From positions 1 to 26,859 of the forward strand of contig JAPUKV010000012.1 of assembly GCA_027295475.1 (NCBI GenBank): DNA of 26,859 bases. The letters run 5' to 3'. Of this stretch, positions 15,763-24,308 are shown piece by piece. Source of the stretch: Pseudomonadota bacterium. GTDB taxonomy: Bacteria; Pseudomonadota; Gammaproteobacteria; Woeseiales; Woeseiaceae. Numbering within the stretch: the stretch's first letter is position 1; each line of letters opens with the position of its first letter. Under the pieces are notes generated by a model, which did not search any database, was not told the origin of the DNA, and saw only the letters and a list, made by a program, of their open reading frames with translations. The position numbers and the translations under genes are program-made.

Positions 15763-17640
15763 TTGATCGATCGCTTCGCCAAACTAGTCACTCTATGGGC
15801 TTTCATTGCAGTGGCGACACCACTGCATCAAAGTCACGCTGCGGGCGGCGACCCTGAACCCACCGTCGTCAAAGATGTGCACTACGGCGAAGTACTGTTC
15901 TACTTCTATCAGGGCAAGTATTTCCCGGCAATTGTAAGACTGTTGGCTGCGCAGCAGCAATCGCAACTCGAAAATCACAGTGACGAAGCCGAGCTTCTTC
16001 TCGGTGGACTCTATCTGTCTTACGGTCACCATTTGTATGCCGCGGAGATTTTCGAGCGCCTGCTCGCCAATAACGTCGACCCCGAGATCCGCGACCGGAC
16101 CTGGTTTTTCCTGGCGAAGATCTGGCACCAGCGCGGATATCTCACCGAATCGCAGCACGCGTTAAACAACATCCAAAGCGACTTGCCGGATGCGCTTGAA
16201 TCCGAACGCCAAATGCTGCAGGCGCAAATACTGATCGACGAGGGCGAATACGATCGGGCAATCGCTCTGCTGCAGGGATGGAAGGACAACACTGAGTGGG
16301 CCAGCTACGCAAAATTCAATCTGGGTGTGGCAATGGTTCGAAGCGGGCGGGTGAATGCGGCCGTACACATACTGGATGGTCTCGGCAATCTCGACGCCGA
16401 CAACGAGGAGCTCAGCTCCCTGCGGGACAAAGCGAATCTGGCCCTTGGCTACGCCTTTCTGCAGGACGGCCAGCCGATGGCGGCGAAACCGCCATTGCAG
16501 CGGGTTCGCCTGGCCGGTCCTTTCTCGAACAAAGCACTGCTTGGTATGGGCTGGGCCGATGCCGAGATCGATAACTTCCGCCGGGCACTCGTGCCATGGA
16601 TGGAGCTCCGCAGCCGCGATCTGCTGGACTCGGCCGTGCAGGAATCCATGCTGGCGATTCCCTATGCCATGGCGAAACTCGAAGCCATCAATCAATCGGC
16701 CGATCACTACCTGAACGCGGTCGAGGCTTTTTATGAAGAGATGAATCGGATCGACCGAACAATAAACCATATCGAAACCGGTGCGTTGCTCGATGAATTC
16801 CTCATTCAGAATCCGCTGGAGACAACAGGCTGGTACTGGAAACTCGAGGAGCTGCCCGCAGGCCCCGAGGCGCGATACCTGTTCCATCTGCTTGCTACCC
16901 ACTCATTTCAGGAAGGTCTGAAGAACTACCGCGATCTTGTTTACCTGCACCGCAATCTCGAGGAGTGGCAAAAGAACATCGACGTCTATCGCAACATGCT
17001 CGACACGCGCGAGCTCGCATACAGTGAGAGGCTGCCAAGAATCGAAAGTAGTCTTGCGAGAGCGGATATCGAGGGCATGGTAAATCGAAAGCTCGAGTTT
17101 GACGCCAGGCTCAACGGCGTCGAGCGAAGCGGGGATTCTCTCGCTCTTGCGACAGAACACGAATTCGAACTGTGGGGCGAGATTACGGCGCTTGAGCGCA
17201 CACCTGCGCTGGCTGCCGATATTCCCGAAGCCCGGGAAGTCCGCGACAAGATCAAATTATTGAAAGGCGTGCTGCGGTGGGATCTGGATAAAGAATTCAA
17301 AGCGCGCCTTTGGAAAATCCGCAGAGATCTCCGGGACACAGGGCAGGCCCTCGTCGAGACGCAGCGCGCAAGGCGCAACGTCGACGAGGCGATGCGTAAT
17401 GAACCCTTGATGTTCGGTGATCTCGGTGGCCGGGTGGGCGGCCTGAACCCGCGAATCGAGGCGCTGAAATCGCGCGTAGAATCTGCGATGGACCGCCAAA
17501 GAACATTCCTGCAGTCAATTGCGGTTGATGAGCTGCGGGCCCAGAAACAGCGTCTCAACACCTACTCCGTACAGGCCCGCTTTGCGCTCGCGGCCATTTA
17601 CGACTTGTCGGCAACGACCGTGGGGGACGTGTCGCAATGA
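15763..17640 (+). CDS. Exported TPR-repeat protein (cluster component 1)
   Basis: A 625-residue protein with a signal peptide (residues about 1-26, ending SHAAGG). Residues about 40-330 are helical pairs of TPR type: YFYQGKYFPAIVRLL, HLYAAEIFERLLANN, RGYLTESQHALNNI, EYDRAIALLQGW and FLQDGQPMAAKPPLQRV each fit one hairpin. The second half (about 360-620) is long charged helix, probably coiled coil. The start is TTG at 15763 with GGAG 6 bases upstream and is directly after the previous stop; no ATG upstream fits. Its last four bases (ATGA) overlap the start of the next gene. Role inferred: periplasmic scaffold of the ExbBD-driven machine, similar in place to the TPR proteins in myxobacterial Glt clusters and the TtpC gene of Vibrio TonB2 clusters. 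Confidence 0.88.
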   Translation: MIDRFAKLVTLWAFIAVATPLHQSHAAGGDPEPTVVKDVHYGEVLFYFYQGKYFPAIVRLLAAQQQSQLENHSDEAELLLGGLYLSYGHHLYAAEIFERLLANNVDPEIRDRTWFFLAKIWHQRGYLTESQHALNNIQSDLPDALESERQMLQAQILIDEGEYDRAIALLQGWKDNTEWASYAKFNLGVAMVRSGRVNAAVHILDGLGNLDADNEELSSLRDKANLALGYAFLQDGQPMAAKPPLQRVRLAGPFSNKALLGMGWADAEIDNFRRALVPWMELRSRDLLDSAVQESMLAIPYAMAKLEAINQSADHYLNAVEAFYEEMNRIDRTINHIETGALLDEFLIQNPLETTGWYWKLEELPAGPEARYLFHLLATHSFQEGLKNYRDLVYLHRNLEEWQKNIDVYRNMLDTRELAYSERLPRIESSLARADIEGMVNRKLEFDARLNGVERSGDSLALATEHEFELWGEITALERTPALAADIPEAREVRDKIKLLKGVLRWDLDKEFKARLWKIRRDLRDTGQALVETQRARRNVDEAMRNEPLMFGDLGGRVGGLNPRIEALKSRVESAMDRQRTFLQSIAVDELRAQKQRLNTYSVQARFALAAIYDLSATTVGDVSQ

Positions 17641-20456
17641 ACATCGCGCCCTGCCACCGCCTGTTGTTGCTCCTGACTGCCTGCCTGCTGGCGACTACCG
17701 CGGATGCCGGCGTGAATAAACGGGACACGATAAAAAGCCTTGAGGGCAAGACCTATGACGTGCGTCCCGGCAGGGTCATCGTCAACAGCACCGCAATGGC
17801 CCGGGACAACTACCAGGCATTTCTCGATCTGGTTTCGGACGACCCGGATCTCAGGGCCGAAGCCATGCGAAGGCTCGCCGACCTCGAGCTCGAAGCAACC
17901 GAGGTCCAACAGCTTGCGAGCAATATCGAGGCGCTCGATACGACCCGATTCGAGAGCGCAGTCTCGCTTTTTCTCGAGTTGCTTGAGGCTTATCCCGACT
18001 ATCGCAGGAACGACACGGTTCTTTATCAGCTCGCCAGGGCCTACGAGATTTCCGGCAAGACCGATGCTGCGCTGAAGGTGGTGAACGAGATCGTCGATCG
18101 TTATCCGCAGACTGCAAACATCGACGAAGTGCAATTCCGCCGCGGTGAAATGCTCTTCCTCAGGAAAAATTACATCGATGCCGAGGCTGCATATCAGGCG
18201 GTTGTCGATTACGGTGATGCGTCGCGTTTCTATGAGCAGTCGCTTTACAAACTCGGCTGGTCGAAGTTCAAGCTGGCTCTGCACGATGAAAGCCTGGATC
18301 CGTTCTTCGAACTTCTGGATCGAAAAGTCGCCAACATCGAGCTAAAGGATGGCGATGATCGCCTTGAAGCACTAAGCCGCGCAGAACGGGAACTGGTCGA
18401 AGACACGTTTCGCGTTCTGAGCATCAGCTTTTCGTACCTGGACGCGGCTGAGAGCATTAGCGATTACCTGGGCCAGCACGGCAATCCCGAATACGGGTAC
18501 GTCATCTATATGAATCTCGGCGACCTGTATCTCGAGAAGGAGCGCTTTGTCGATGCCGCCAAGACATACGAGGCGTTCGCCGAGCGGGAGCCTTATCATC
18601 CGAAATCGCCGCTCATGCAGGTCGAGGTCATCGAGGCTTACAAGCGGGGCGGCTTCCCGACGCTCGTTCTCGAAGGCAAGAAGCGTTACGTCGATCGCTA
18701 CGGCATGGACAGCCCGTTCTGGGTTCATAATCCGCCGCAACAGAACACGACCGTTGCGGCCCACCTGAAAGCAAACCTGAACGACCTTGCGCAGTACTAT
18801 CATGCCGAGGCACAGAAGCAAGGCAAGCGCAGCGACTACCAGGAAGCAGCCAACTGGTACCGCAAGTACCTGGCCTACTTCCCCGGGGAGTCTGATAGCG
18901 TCAACACCAACTTCCTGCTGGCCGAAGTCCTGTTTGAAAGCGAGGACTTTTTCGGGGCAACGGTCGAATATGAGCGCACGGCCTACGCTTACCCGGTGCA
19001 TGGGCATTCGAGCGAAGCGGCCTTTGCTGCGATTCTTTCATACCGCCGGCATGAAGAAACCCTGCAAGGTGCTGAGAAGACTGCGTGGCACCATCAATAT
19101 CTCGACAGCGGCCTGAAATTTGCCGACACCTATCCCCAACATCCCGAATCCGGGGCCGTCCTGACGACCATCGCCGAAGACCTGTTCAGGCAGGAACAAT
19201 TCGATCTCGCCATTGCAGTTGCTCAGACGGTGGTTGCCAAACAGCCACCGGTCAAGAAGCCGCTGGCCCGAACTGCCTGGACCGTGATCGCCCATTCGCA
19301 ATTCGACCTGGATAACTTCGTCGCGGCGGAGACTGCCTATTACCGCTTGCAGCCGCTTACGCCCACCGAAGATGCGCAAGCTCACCGGGAGATCAAAGAC
19401 CGCATCGCGTCGTCTATATACAAGCAGGGTGAGCGCGCCAGGGATGCCGGCGATCTCGAGACAGCAGTCGCGCACTTCCAGCGTGTCGGCCAGATCGTGC
19501 CGGATTCCAGCATCCGTTCGACGGCGGATTACGATGCGGCGGCAGCACTCATTAATCTTCAGGCCTGGGACCGGGCATCGGCAGTGCTTGAGGATTTCCG
19601 CCGCGACTATCCTGACAGCGAATTTACGGAAGAGATAACTCAGAAGCTTGCGGTTACTTATCTCGAGTCCGGACGCATGGGCAGGGCCGCAGGCGAATTC
19701 GAACGTATTGCCGAGGCACCCGGCAGCAGTGAGGCCGTGCGCCGCGAAGCACTCTGGAGGGCCTCCGAGCTTTACAAAGAGAGCGCGTCCGCCGGTCGCG
19801 AACAGATGGTCCTTGAAAAAATCATAGCTCGCTACCCGAACCCGATCTCCGAATCGATCGAAGCACGCTACCGTCTGCTAGAGCTCGCCGAGGCCAGCGG
19901 AGACCAGCATGCACGCACCGAGCGCCTGAATGATCTCGTGCGGATCGATGCTACTGCAGGCGCGCAGCGTTCGGATCGCACGAAATACCTGGCCGCCAAA
20001 GCATCGCTTGAACTGGCCGAGCCGGTTCGACGAAGTTTCCTCGCGATGAAGATATCGCAGCCCCTTGCCGACAGCCTGAAGCTCAAGAAAGCGCTTATGG
20101 AAGACGTCCTCAAAGTCTACGGCGATGCCGCAGAATACGGTGTTGCCGAAGTGACCACCGCTGCAACGTATCACCTCGGAGAGGTTTATCAGCAGTTCGG
20201 TAGCGATCTGATGGAATCCGAGCGCCCGTCCGACCTGGATGCCGATGCGCTGGAGCAATACGATATTTTGCTCGAGGAGCAGGCCTATCCATTTGAGGAA
20301 AAAGCGATCGAACTGTTTCGGGTGAACACGGACCGTGCGGCCGAGGGCGTATTCGACGAGTGGGTGCAGAAAAGTTTTGCAGCGATGGCACGCCTGATGC
20401 CAGCCCGATACGCAAAACTGGAGCGCAGTGAAGATGTTGTTACGGCACTTTTCTAA
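17637..20456 (+). CDS. Large exported TPR-repeat protein (cluster component 2)
   Basis: A 939-residue protein with a cleavable signal peptide (residues 1-24, ending TTADA). It consists almost wholly of TPR-like helix pairs. Clear repeats include AVSLFLELLEAYPDYRRND, AALKVVNEIVDRYPQTANI, YIDAEAAYQAVVDYG, FVDAAKTYEAFAEREPYH and AVAHFQRVGQIVPDSS; the xYPxx turns are typical of YbgF/BamD-like TPRs. Family expectation: protein-protein scaffold in the periplasm. Similar tall TPR proteins (AglT/GltE, AgmK types) occur with AglRQS motors in Myxococcus; that link is by layout, not measured similarity. The ATG overlaps the preceding stop by four bases, and AT-rich spacers are absent, supporting coupled expression. 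Confidence 0.9.
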   Translation: MNIAPCHRLLLLLTACLLATTADAGVNKRDTIKSLEGKTYDVRPGRVIVNSTAMARDNYQAFLDLVSDDPDLRAEAMRRLADLELEATEVQQLASNIEALDTTRFESAVSLFLELLEAYPDYRRNDTVLYQLARAYEISGKTDAALKVVNEIVDRYPQTANIDEVQFRRGEMLFLRKNYIDAEAAYQAVVDYGDASRFYEQSLYKLGWSKFKLALHDESLDPFFELLDRKVANIELKDGDDRLEALSRAERELVEDTFRVLSISFSYLDAAESISDYLGQHGNPEYGYVIYMNLGDLYLEKERFVDAAKTYEAFAEREPYHPKSPLMQVEVIEAYKRGGFPTLVLEGKKRYVDRYGMDSPFWVHNPPQQNTTVAAHLKANLNDLAQYYHAEAQKQGKRSDYQEAANWYRKYLAYFPGESDSVNTNFLLAEVLFESEDFFGATVEYERTAYAYPVHGHSSEAAFAAILSYRRHEETLQGAEKTAWHHQYLDSGLKFADTYPQHPESGAVLTTIAEDLFRQEQFDLAIAVAQTVVAKQPPVKKPLARTAWTVIAHSQFDLDNFVAAETAYYRLQPLTPTEDAQAHREIKDRIASSIYKQGERARDAGDLETAVAHFQRVGQIVPDSSIRSTADYDAAAALINLQAWDRASAVLEDFRRDYPDSEFTEEITQKLAVTYLESGRMGRAAGEFERIAEAPGSSEAVRREALWRASELYKESASAGREQMVLEKIIARYPNPISESIEARYRLLELAEASGDQHARTERLNDLVRIDATAGAQRSDRTKYLAAKASLELAEPVRRSFLAMKISQPLADSLKLKKALMEDVLKVYGDAAEYGVAEVTTAATYHLGEVYQQFGSDLMESERPSDLDADALEQYDILLEEQAYPFEEKAIELFRVNTDRAAEGVFDEWVQKSFAAMARLMPARYAKLERSEDVVTALF

Positions 20457-20478
20457 CACGCCCAGGAATGTCGGATCG

Positions 20479-21099
20479 ATGCGGCACCTGACGCCATTGG
20501 TCCTGTGCGCAATCGTCCTGAGCGGCTGCGCATCGGGTCCGAATCGGGCACAGACCGGTACTTCCCAGGAACAGGCTGCCGCGGAGCGGCTCCGGGGCGC
20601 TCCGGCAAACGCGCTGACCCTGTTCGAACAGGCGGTGGCCGTCATGGCCGCGGGAGACGCTACAGATGCCGAGCTGCGCTTCAAGGAGTTCTTATTGCAA
20701 TATCCCGGGTATCCCGGCGCACATGTGAACCTCGCCATTATCAGCGCACGGGCCGGCGATGATACGGCGGCAGAGGGCCATATCGTCGACGCACTGAGCA
20801 TCGACCCCGAACATGCCGCGGCCCTGAACCAGCTCGGAATGTTGCTCCGGCGCCAGGGAAAATTTATTGAAGCAGAGGCTGCTTATTTGAAGGCCGTCAC
20901 AGCCAGCCCGGACTATGCCTTGGCACACTACAACCTGGGCGTCCTCAATGAACTCTATTTACAGCGACTTGATGCCGCGCTGCAGCACTTTGAGCAGTAT
21001 CAGGAGATCGAAGGTGAGGACAAGCAGGTCGTGAAGTGGATAGCGGATCTGAGGCGCCGGCTGGACGCGCAACAAAGAACCGCGAAGGTAGCGGAGTGA
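20479..21099 (+). CDS. TPR-repeat lipoprotein (cluster component 3)
   Basis: A 206-residue lipoprotein from the ATG at 20479: signal sequence MRHLTPLVLCAIVLSGC, lipobox LSGC with Cys17. Three to four TPR units follow: ALTLFEQAVAVMAAGDATDA, YPGAHVNLAIISARAGD, HAAALNQLGMLLRRQGKF and YALAHYNLGVLNELYL. This pattern is that of PilF/NlpI-like or Tol-associated TPR lipoproteins, probably outer-membrane attached (residue +2 after Cys is Ala, not Asp). Starts at GTG 20428 (GGAG four bases upstream) or ATG 20434 are possible; they overlap the previous gene and give a longer n-region. The gene ends GTGA, overlapping the next start by four bases. Confidence 0.88.
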   Translation: MRHLTPLVLCAIVLSGCASGPNRAQTGTSQEQAAAERLRGAPANALTLFEQAVAVMAAGDATDAELRFKEFLLQYPGYPGAHVNLAIISARAGDDTAAEGHIVDALSIDPEHAAALNQLGMLLRRQGKFIEAEAAYLKAVTASPDYALAHYNLGVLNELYLQRLDAALQHFEQYQEIEGEDKQVVKWIADLRRRLDAQQRTAKVAE

Positions 21100-21542
21100 C
21101 GGGCGTGAGCAGCGTTTTGAAAGCTTGTTTGCTGCTGCTGGCTTTCGCAAGTCTGCCGTTGGTGGCACAGGAGCCGGATACGGAAGAAAGCGCAGGCCTG
21201 GAGCCGACCAGCGATGCCCGGATGGTTGAAGAACAGGCGGCAGAGCGTGCCGCGCTGGAACCCGGCGTCCCATCGGCAGTCCTGGCCCAGGACGTCCGGC
21301 GGCGGACCACCGGGGCAAGTGGCGTGATGGACGAAATGGAACTTGGGCGGGCCGAGATCACCGGCAACCTGGAACTACCGAAGGTCTTGTACATCGTGCC
21401 ATGGAAAAAGTCCGACCCGGGAGATCTGATGGGAAGACCGGTGAATACGCTGCTGGATGAAGTCCTGGCACCACTGGACCGGGAAGAATTTATTCGCCAG
21501 GTTGATTATTACGATGACCTGTACGGAGAGGAAGAAGAGTAA
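21096..21542 (+). CDS. Small exported protein of unknown function (cluster component)
   Basis: A 148-residue protein. I choose the GTG at 21096, which overlaps the preceding stop (GTGA) and has AAGG about 8 bases upstream; an ATG at 21036 would overlap the TPR lipoprotein by 64 bases and give an odd hydrophilic extension. The N-terminus is a signal peptide (VLKACLLLLAFASLPLVAQ). An acidic, probably disordered linker (about 25-75) leads to a compact C-terminal segment with LPKVLYIVPWKKSDPGDL, then a RPVNTLLDEVLAPLDREEF helix and a YYDDLYGEEEE tail. No named family is recognised. Its place just before the ExbB-like gene suggests a periplasmic accessory to the motor. Confidence 0.8.
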   Translation: MTGVSSVLKACLLLLAFASLPLVAQEPDTEESAGLEPTSDARMVEEQAAERAALEPGVPSAVLAQDVRRRTTGASGVMDEMELGRAEITGNLELPKVLYIVPWKKSDPGDLMGRPVNTLLDEVLAPLDREEFIRQVDYYDDLYGEEEE

Positions 21543-21608
21543 CGCTTGATGGTGGGCGTAAGTATCAGACAAACGCAAGATGATTTGATTTAGAAGAGGA
21601 GTAATCAC

Positions 21609-22259
21609 ATGGACGTTTTAAGCGGCATAGTCCGTTTTTTTCAACAGGGCGGGGTGTTCATGTACCCGATCCTGATCGTGTTCGCGCTCGGGCTGGCAAT
21701 CGCCATCGAACGCTGGACGTATTTGACCGTGTCCGGCGCAAGTAACCGCGCGCTGTGGAAGAAGATCGTGCCGTACCTTAAAGCCGGCAACTTCCAGGAA
21801 GCGGCCGCCGTGACCGGCAGGTCGAAAGCAGCGATCGGCTCGATCCTGACTTACGGTCTATATCGCGTGAAGTCGGCACGCCGTCGCGACGACGTCGAGA
21901 AGGCCATGGAAGAGAGCCTGATGGAAGTACTGCCACGACTTGAGAAGCGAACGCACTATCTCGGGACGCTCGCGAATATTGCAACGCTCCTCGGGCTGCT
22001 CGGCACAATTATCGGCCTGATTCGTGCGTTTACGGCGGTGGCTAACGCCAATCCCGCGGATAAAGCGGACATGCTGTCGGCGAGTATTTCCATCGCGATG
22101 AATACGACTGCGTTTGGTTTGATGGTGGCAATTCCGTTGCTTCTGATTCATGTGCTTCTGCAGACAAAAACCAACCAGATTGTCGATAGTCTGGAAATGG
22201 CGAGCGTCAAGTTCCTTAACGCAATCACCGAACGGCAGCTGAAGCCGGCCGGGGGCTAA
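21609..22259 (+). CDS. MotA/TolQ/ExbB proton-channel family protein
   Basis: A 216-residue inner-membrane protein with three helices: about 16-36 (GGVFMYPILIVFALGLAIAI with ERW after it), about 120-140 (LGTLANIATLLGLLGTIIGL) and about 155-182 (ISIAMNTTAFGLMVAIPLLL). The cytoplasmic loop lies between helices 1 and 2. GLLGTIIGLIRAF and MNTTAFGLMVAIP are diagnostic for TolQ/ExbB. Family role: forms the pentameric channel that, with an ExbD/TolR dimer in its pore, turns proton flow into motion of a periplasmic transducer. A strong AGAGGAG ribosome site precedes the ATG. A 66-base spacer separates it from the gene before, the largest within the cluster, so an internal promoter is possible. Three bases separate it from the first ExbD gene. 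Counterpart by layout: AglR of Myxococcus. Confidence 0.95.
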   Translation: MDVLSGIVRFFQQGGVFMYPILIVFALGLAIAIERWTYLTVSGASNRALWKKIVPYLKAGNFQEAAAVTGRSKAAIGSILTYGLYRVKSARRRDDVEKAMEESLMEVLPRLEKRTHYLGTLANIATLLGLLGTIIGLIRAFTAVANANPADKADMLSASISIAMNTTAFGLMVAIPLLLIHVLLQTKTNQIVDSLEMASVKFLNAITERQLKPAGG

Positions 22260-22262
22260 ACT

Positions 22263-22778
22263 ATGTTACGTCGCTACAGAGGCAGCCGTAGCAACGTTGA
22301 TGCGGCTGAGCTCAATATCACGGCTTTCATGAATCTGATGGTGATTCTGGTTCCGTTCCTGCTGATAACAGCGGTGTTCTCGCGACTGGCAGTACTCGAA
22401 TTGTACTTGCCAGGCTCCTCAACCGAGCCCGCGGATCTGCAGGATCGCACCTTCCAGTTGGAAGTCACCGTGCGCAAGAATCGAATCGTGATTGGTGACC
22501 GTAATCTGGGTGCCCTGGGTATCTATCCCAACTCCGAAGATGGCTACGACTATGCAGCACTCAGCAAGAAACTTGCCGAGATAAAGGAGAGATATCCGGA
22601 AAAGACCGACGTGGCAATTTTGCTCGAAGCAGAAATACCCTACGACACGCTGGTGCAGGTAATGGACCGCGTACGCATTAAGGTAACGATCGACGATCTC
22701 CGAAAAACAATCGTTCGAACGGACCTGTTCCCGGACATATCCATCGGCGATGCACCGCTTCCGGATGGAGGCGCCTGA
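22263..22778 (+). CDS. ExbD/TolR-family protein, Asp-to-Asn variant (first copy)
   Basis: A 171-residue protein with one N-terminal helix (about 17-40) and a periplasmic domain. The helix segment ELNITAFMNLMVILVPFLL aligns with INVTPFIDVMLVLLIIFM of E. coli ExbD; the Asp essential for proton transfer (D25 in ExbD) is Asn24 here, and the conserved Pro before it is Ala21. A Pro (P31) occurs further down the helix. The periplasmic part (about 55-160) keeps ExbD-like strands (FQLEVTVRKNRIVIGDRNL) and a helix VAILLEAEIPYDTLVQVMDR, so the fold appears intact and the change is unlikely to reflect decay. It is 3 bases before the second ExbD gene. I infer a heteromeric ExbD pair with this subunit as the non-protonating partner. 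Confidence 0.9.
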   Translation: MLRRYRGSRSNVDAAELNITAFMNLMVILVPFLLITAVFSRLAVLELYLPGSSTEPADLQDRTFQLEVTVRKNRIVIGDRNLGALGIYPNSEDGYDYAALSKKLAEIKERYPEKTDVAILLEAEIPYDTLVQVMDRVRIKVTIDDLRKTIVRTDLFPDISIGDAPLPDGGA

Positions 22779-22781
22779 GTT

Positions 22782-23309
22782 ATGCATAAATCAGTACGCG
22801 CACAACGCATGGAGCGGCGCCACGAACGCGGCAAGAAGGGTGTTGCACTGAACCTCGTGGCCCTCATGGACATTTTCACGATCCTGGTGTTCTTCCTGCT
22901 CGTCAATTCTTCAGACGTAGAGACGCTGCCGAACGCCAAGGATATCCAGTTGCCGCAGTCGATTGCTGAAGAAAAGGCGAAGGAATCAGTCGTCATCCTG
23001 ATCAGTGAAGAGGACATCCTGGTACAGGGATCGCCAGTTGCCAAAGTCGCGGACGTATTGAAACTCAAGGGGAACGATATTCCGCAACTGAGACAGGCCT
23101 TGTTGTCACAGAACGATCGCGTAATGCGAAGAGAATCACAGGACGATATCGCCGATCGCGAAGTAACGATCATGGGGGACAAAGACATTCCCTACAGACT
23201 TCTCAAGAAGGTCATGGCGACCTGCACAATGGCCGACTACGGGCGGATTTCTCTGGCGGTACTGCAGAAGAGTTCGGATCAGCTGGAACAAATTACAGCG
23301 TCGCGCTAG
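22782..23309 (+). CDS. ExbD/TolR-family protein with conserved Asp (second copy)
   Basis: A 175-residue protein with a basic N-terminus (MERRHERGKKG) and one helix (about 21-43). The helix reads VALNLVALMDIFTILVFFLL, and its Asp30 occupies the position of ExbD D25/TolR D23, the proton carrier. The periplasmic region holds the usual strand and helix pattern (AKESVVILISEEDILVQGS, later VTIMGDKDIPYRLLKKVM). It differs strongly from the first copy in sequence, so the pair is not a recent duplication. A GGAGG element lies 11 bases before the ATG, inside the end of the previous gene. Counterpart by layout: one of AglQ/AglS in Myxococcus. The gene is followed after 40 bases by the TonB-like transducer. 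Confidence 0.93.
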   Translation: MHKSVRAQRMERRHERGKKGVALNLVALMDIFTILVFFLLVNSSDVETLPNAKDIQLPQSIAEEKAKESVVILISEEDILVQGSPVAKVADVLKLKGNDIPQLRQALLSQNDRVMRRESQDDIADREVTIMGDKDIPYRLLKKVMATCTMADYGRISLAVLQKSSDQLEQITASR

Positions 23310-23349
23310 GAAAGATCGGTGACGAAGGATTCAGGTTAGGAGAAACGGA

Positions 23350-24288
23350 TTGGACTTGCCTTTTTACAGAGAGTACGAGCTGCCGTGGACAAGCAGCTCC
23401 GACCAGGAAAGGAGATTCCGACGCCTGCTCGTTATCATATTTACCGCGACATTCGTCCTCGGTGTTATTTGGCCCTGGATACCGACTATGGCGCCAGATC
23501 CCTATGACATCGAGAAAATCCCGCCGCGCATAGCCAAGCTTTTACTCCAGGAAAAGCCGCCACCGCCGCCTCCGCCAAAACCGCAGGAGCCGGAACCCGA
23601 ACAGCCTGATTCGATCAAGGAGCCGGAGCCGGAGAGGGTGGTGGAGCAAGAGCCCGAGCCCGAGCCGATTGATTACAAAAAGATCGCCCGCGAAAAAGCA
23701 CAGGCCGCATTCATGCCGTTTACTGAAGATCTGGCGGCGTTGGCGGACAGCGACGTTGTCGAGAGAGTCGCTGACAACCGGCTTTTGACGTCCTCAGTCG
23801 GTGTAGCCGTACGTAACGAGCGCGCCATGATCACATCGAAAGTCGGTGCAGCAAGTCGGGGCATAAACACCGCCAATATGAGCCGCAACACGGGCGGCAC
23901 CGGCCTCGGTGACCGTTCAACGACCCAGGTATCCAGCCCGGTTGCCGGCCTCGGCCAGTCTGCGGGCGGAGCCCGCCGCAGCGGATCAAGCGGCAAAGCA
24001 TCTCGCAGCCGCGAAGAAATCGAACTCGTGTTCGACATGAACAAGGGCGCGATCTTCGCGCTTTACAATCGCGCATTGCGAATCGATCCAAGCCTCGAAG
24101 GAAAGCTGGTTCTGCGTCTGACTATCGCACCGTCCGGCGAAGTTACATTCTGCGAAATCGTGTCCAGTGAGCTGGGTGACGAGGATCTCGAGCGCAAGCT
24201 CGTTCAGCGGATCAGGATGTTCCGATTCGAAGCGAAAGATGTCGAAGCCATCACAACCACCAAACCCATAGATTTCTTCCCTGCCTAA
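23350..24288 (+). CDS. TonB-like energy transducer with AgmX/PglI-type C-terminal domain
   Basis: A 312-residue protein of TonB layout: short cytoplasmic part, one membrane helix (about 26-45), Pro/Glu-rich stalk (about 70-106, starting with seven prolines and continuing with PEPE repeats), a Gly/Ser-rich linker (about 160-218), and a C-terminal domain (about 222-312). That domain reads VFDMNKGAIFALYNRALRID, then EGKLVLRLTIAPSGEVTFCE and LERKLVQRIRMFRF, the pattern of the AgmX/PglI C-terminal domain found in myxobacterial gliding proteins GltG/GltJ. Family expectation: couples the ExbBD motor to periplasmic partners. The start is TTG, with AGGAG 8 bases upstream; no ATG fits before the helix. 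It is the last gene of the motor cluster. Confidence 0.9.
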   Translation: MDLPFYREYELPWTSSSDQERRFRRLLVIIFTATFVLGVIWPWIPTMAPDPYDIEKIPPRIAKLLLQEKPPPPPPPKPQEPEPEQPDSIKEPEPERVVEQEPEPEPIDYKKIAREKAQAAFMPFTEDLAALADSDVVERVADNRLLTSSVGVAVRNERAMITSKVGAASRGINTANMSRNTGGTGLGDRSTTQVSSPVAGLGQSAGGARRSGSSGKASRSREEIELVFDMNKGAIFALYNRALRIDPSLEGKLVLRLTIAPSGEVTFCEIVSSELGDEDLERKLVQRIRMFRFEAKDVEAITTTKPIDFFPA

Positions 24289-24308
24289 AGCGCGATCAGT
24301 GATAAGCT

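Noticed and set aside
16162..16902. A 246-codon minus-strand open frame inside the first TPR gene
   Set aside because: The plus strand shows continuous TPR helices and a start/stop coupling with neighbours; the antisense frame shows no motif.
21036..21095. Upstream ATG as the start of the small exported protein
   Set aside because: It would overlap the TPR lipoprotein gene by 64 bases and place 20 hydrophilic residues before the signal peptide, while the GTG at 21096 has coupling and a ribosome site.
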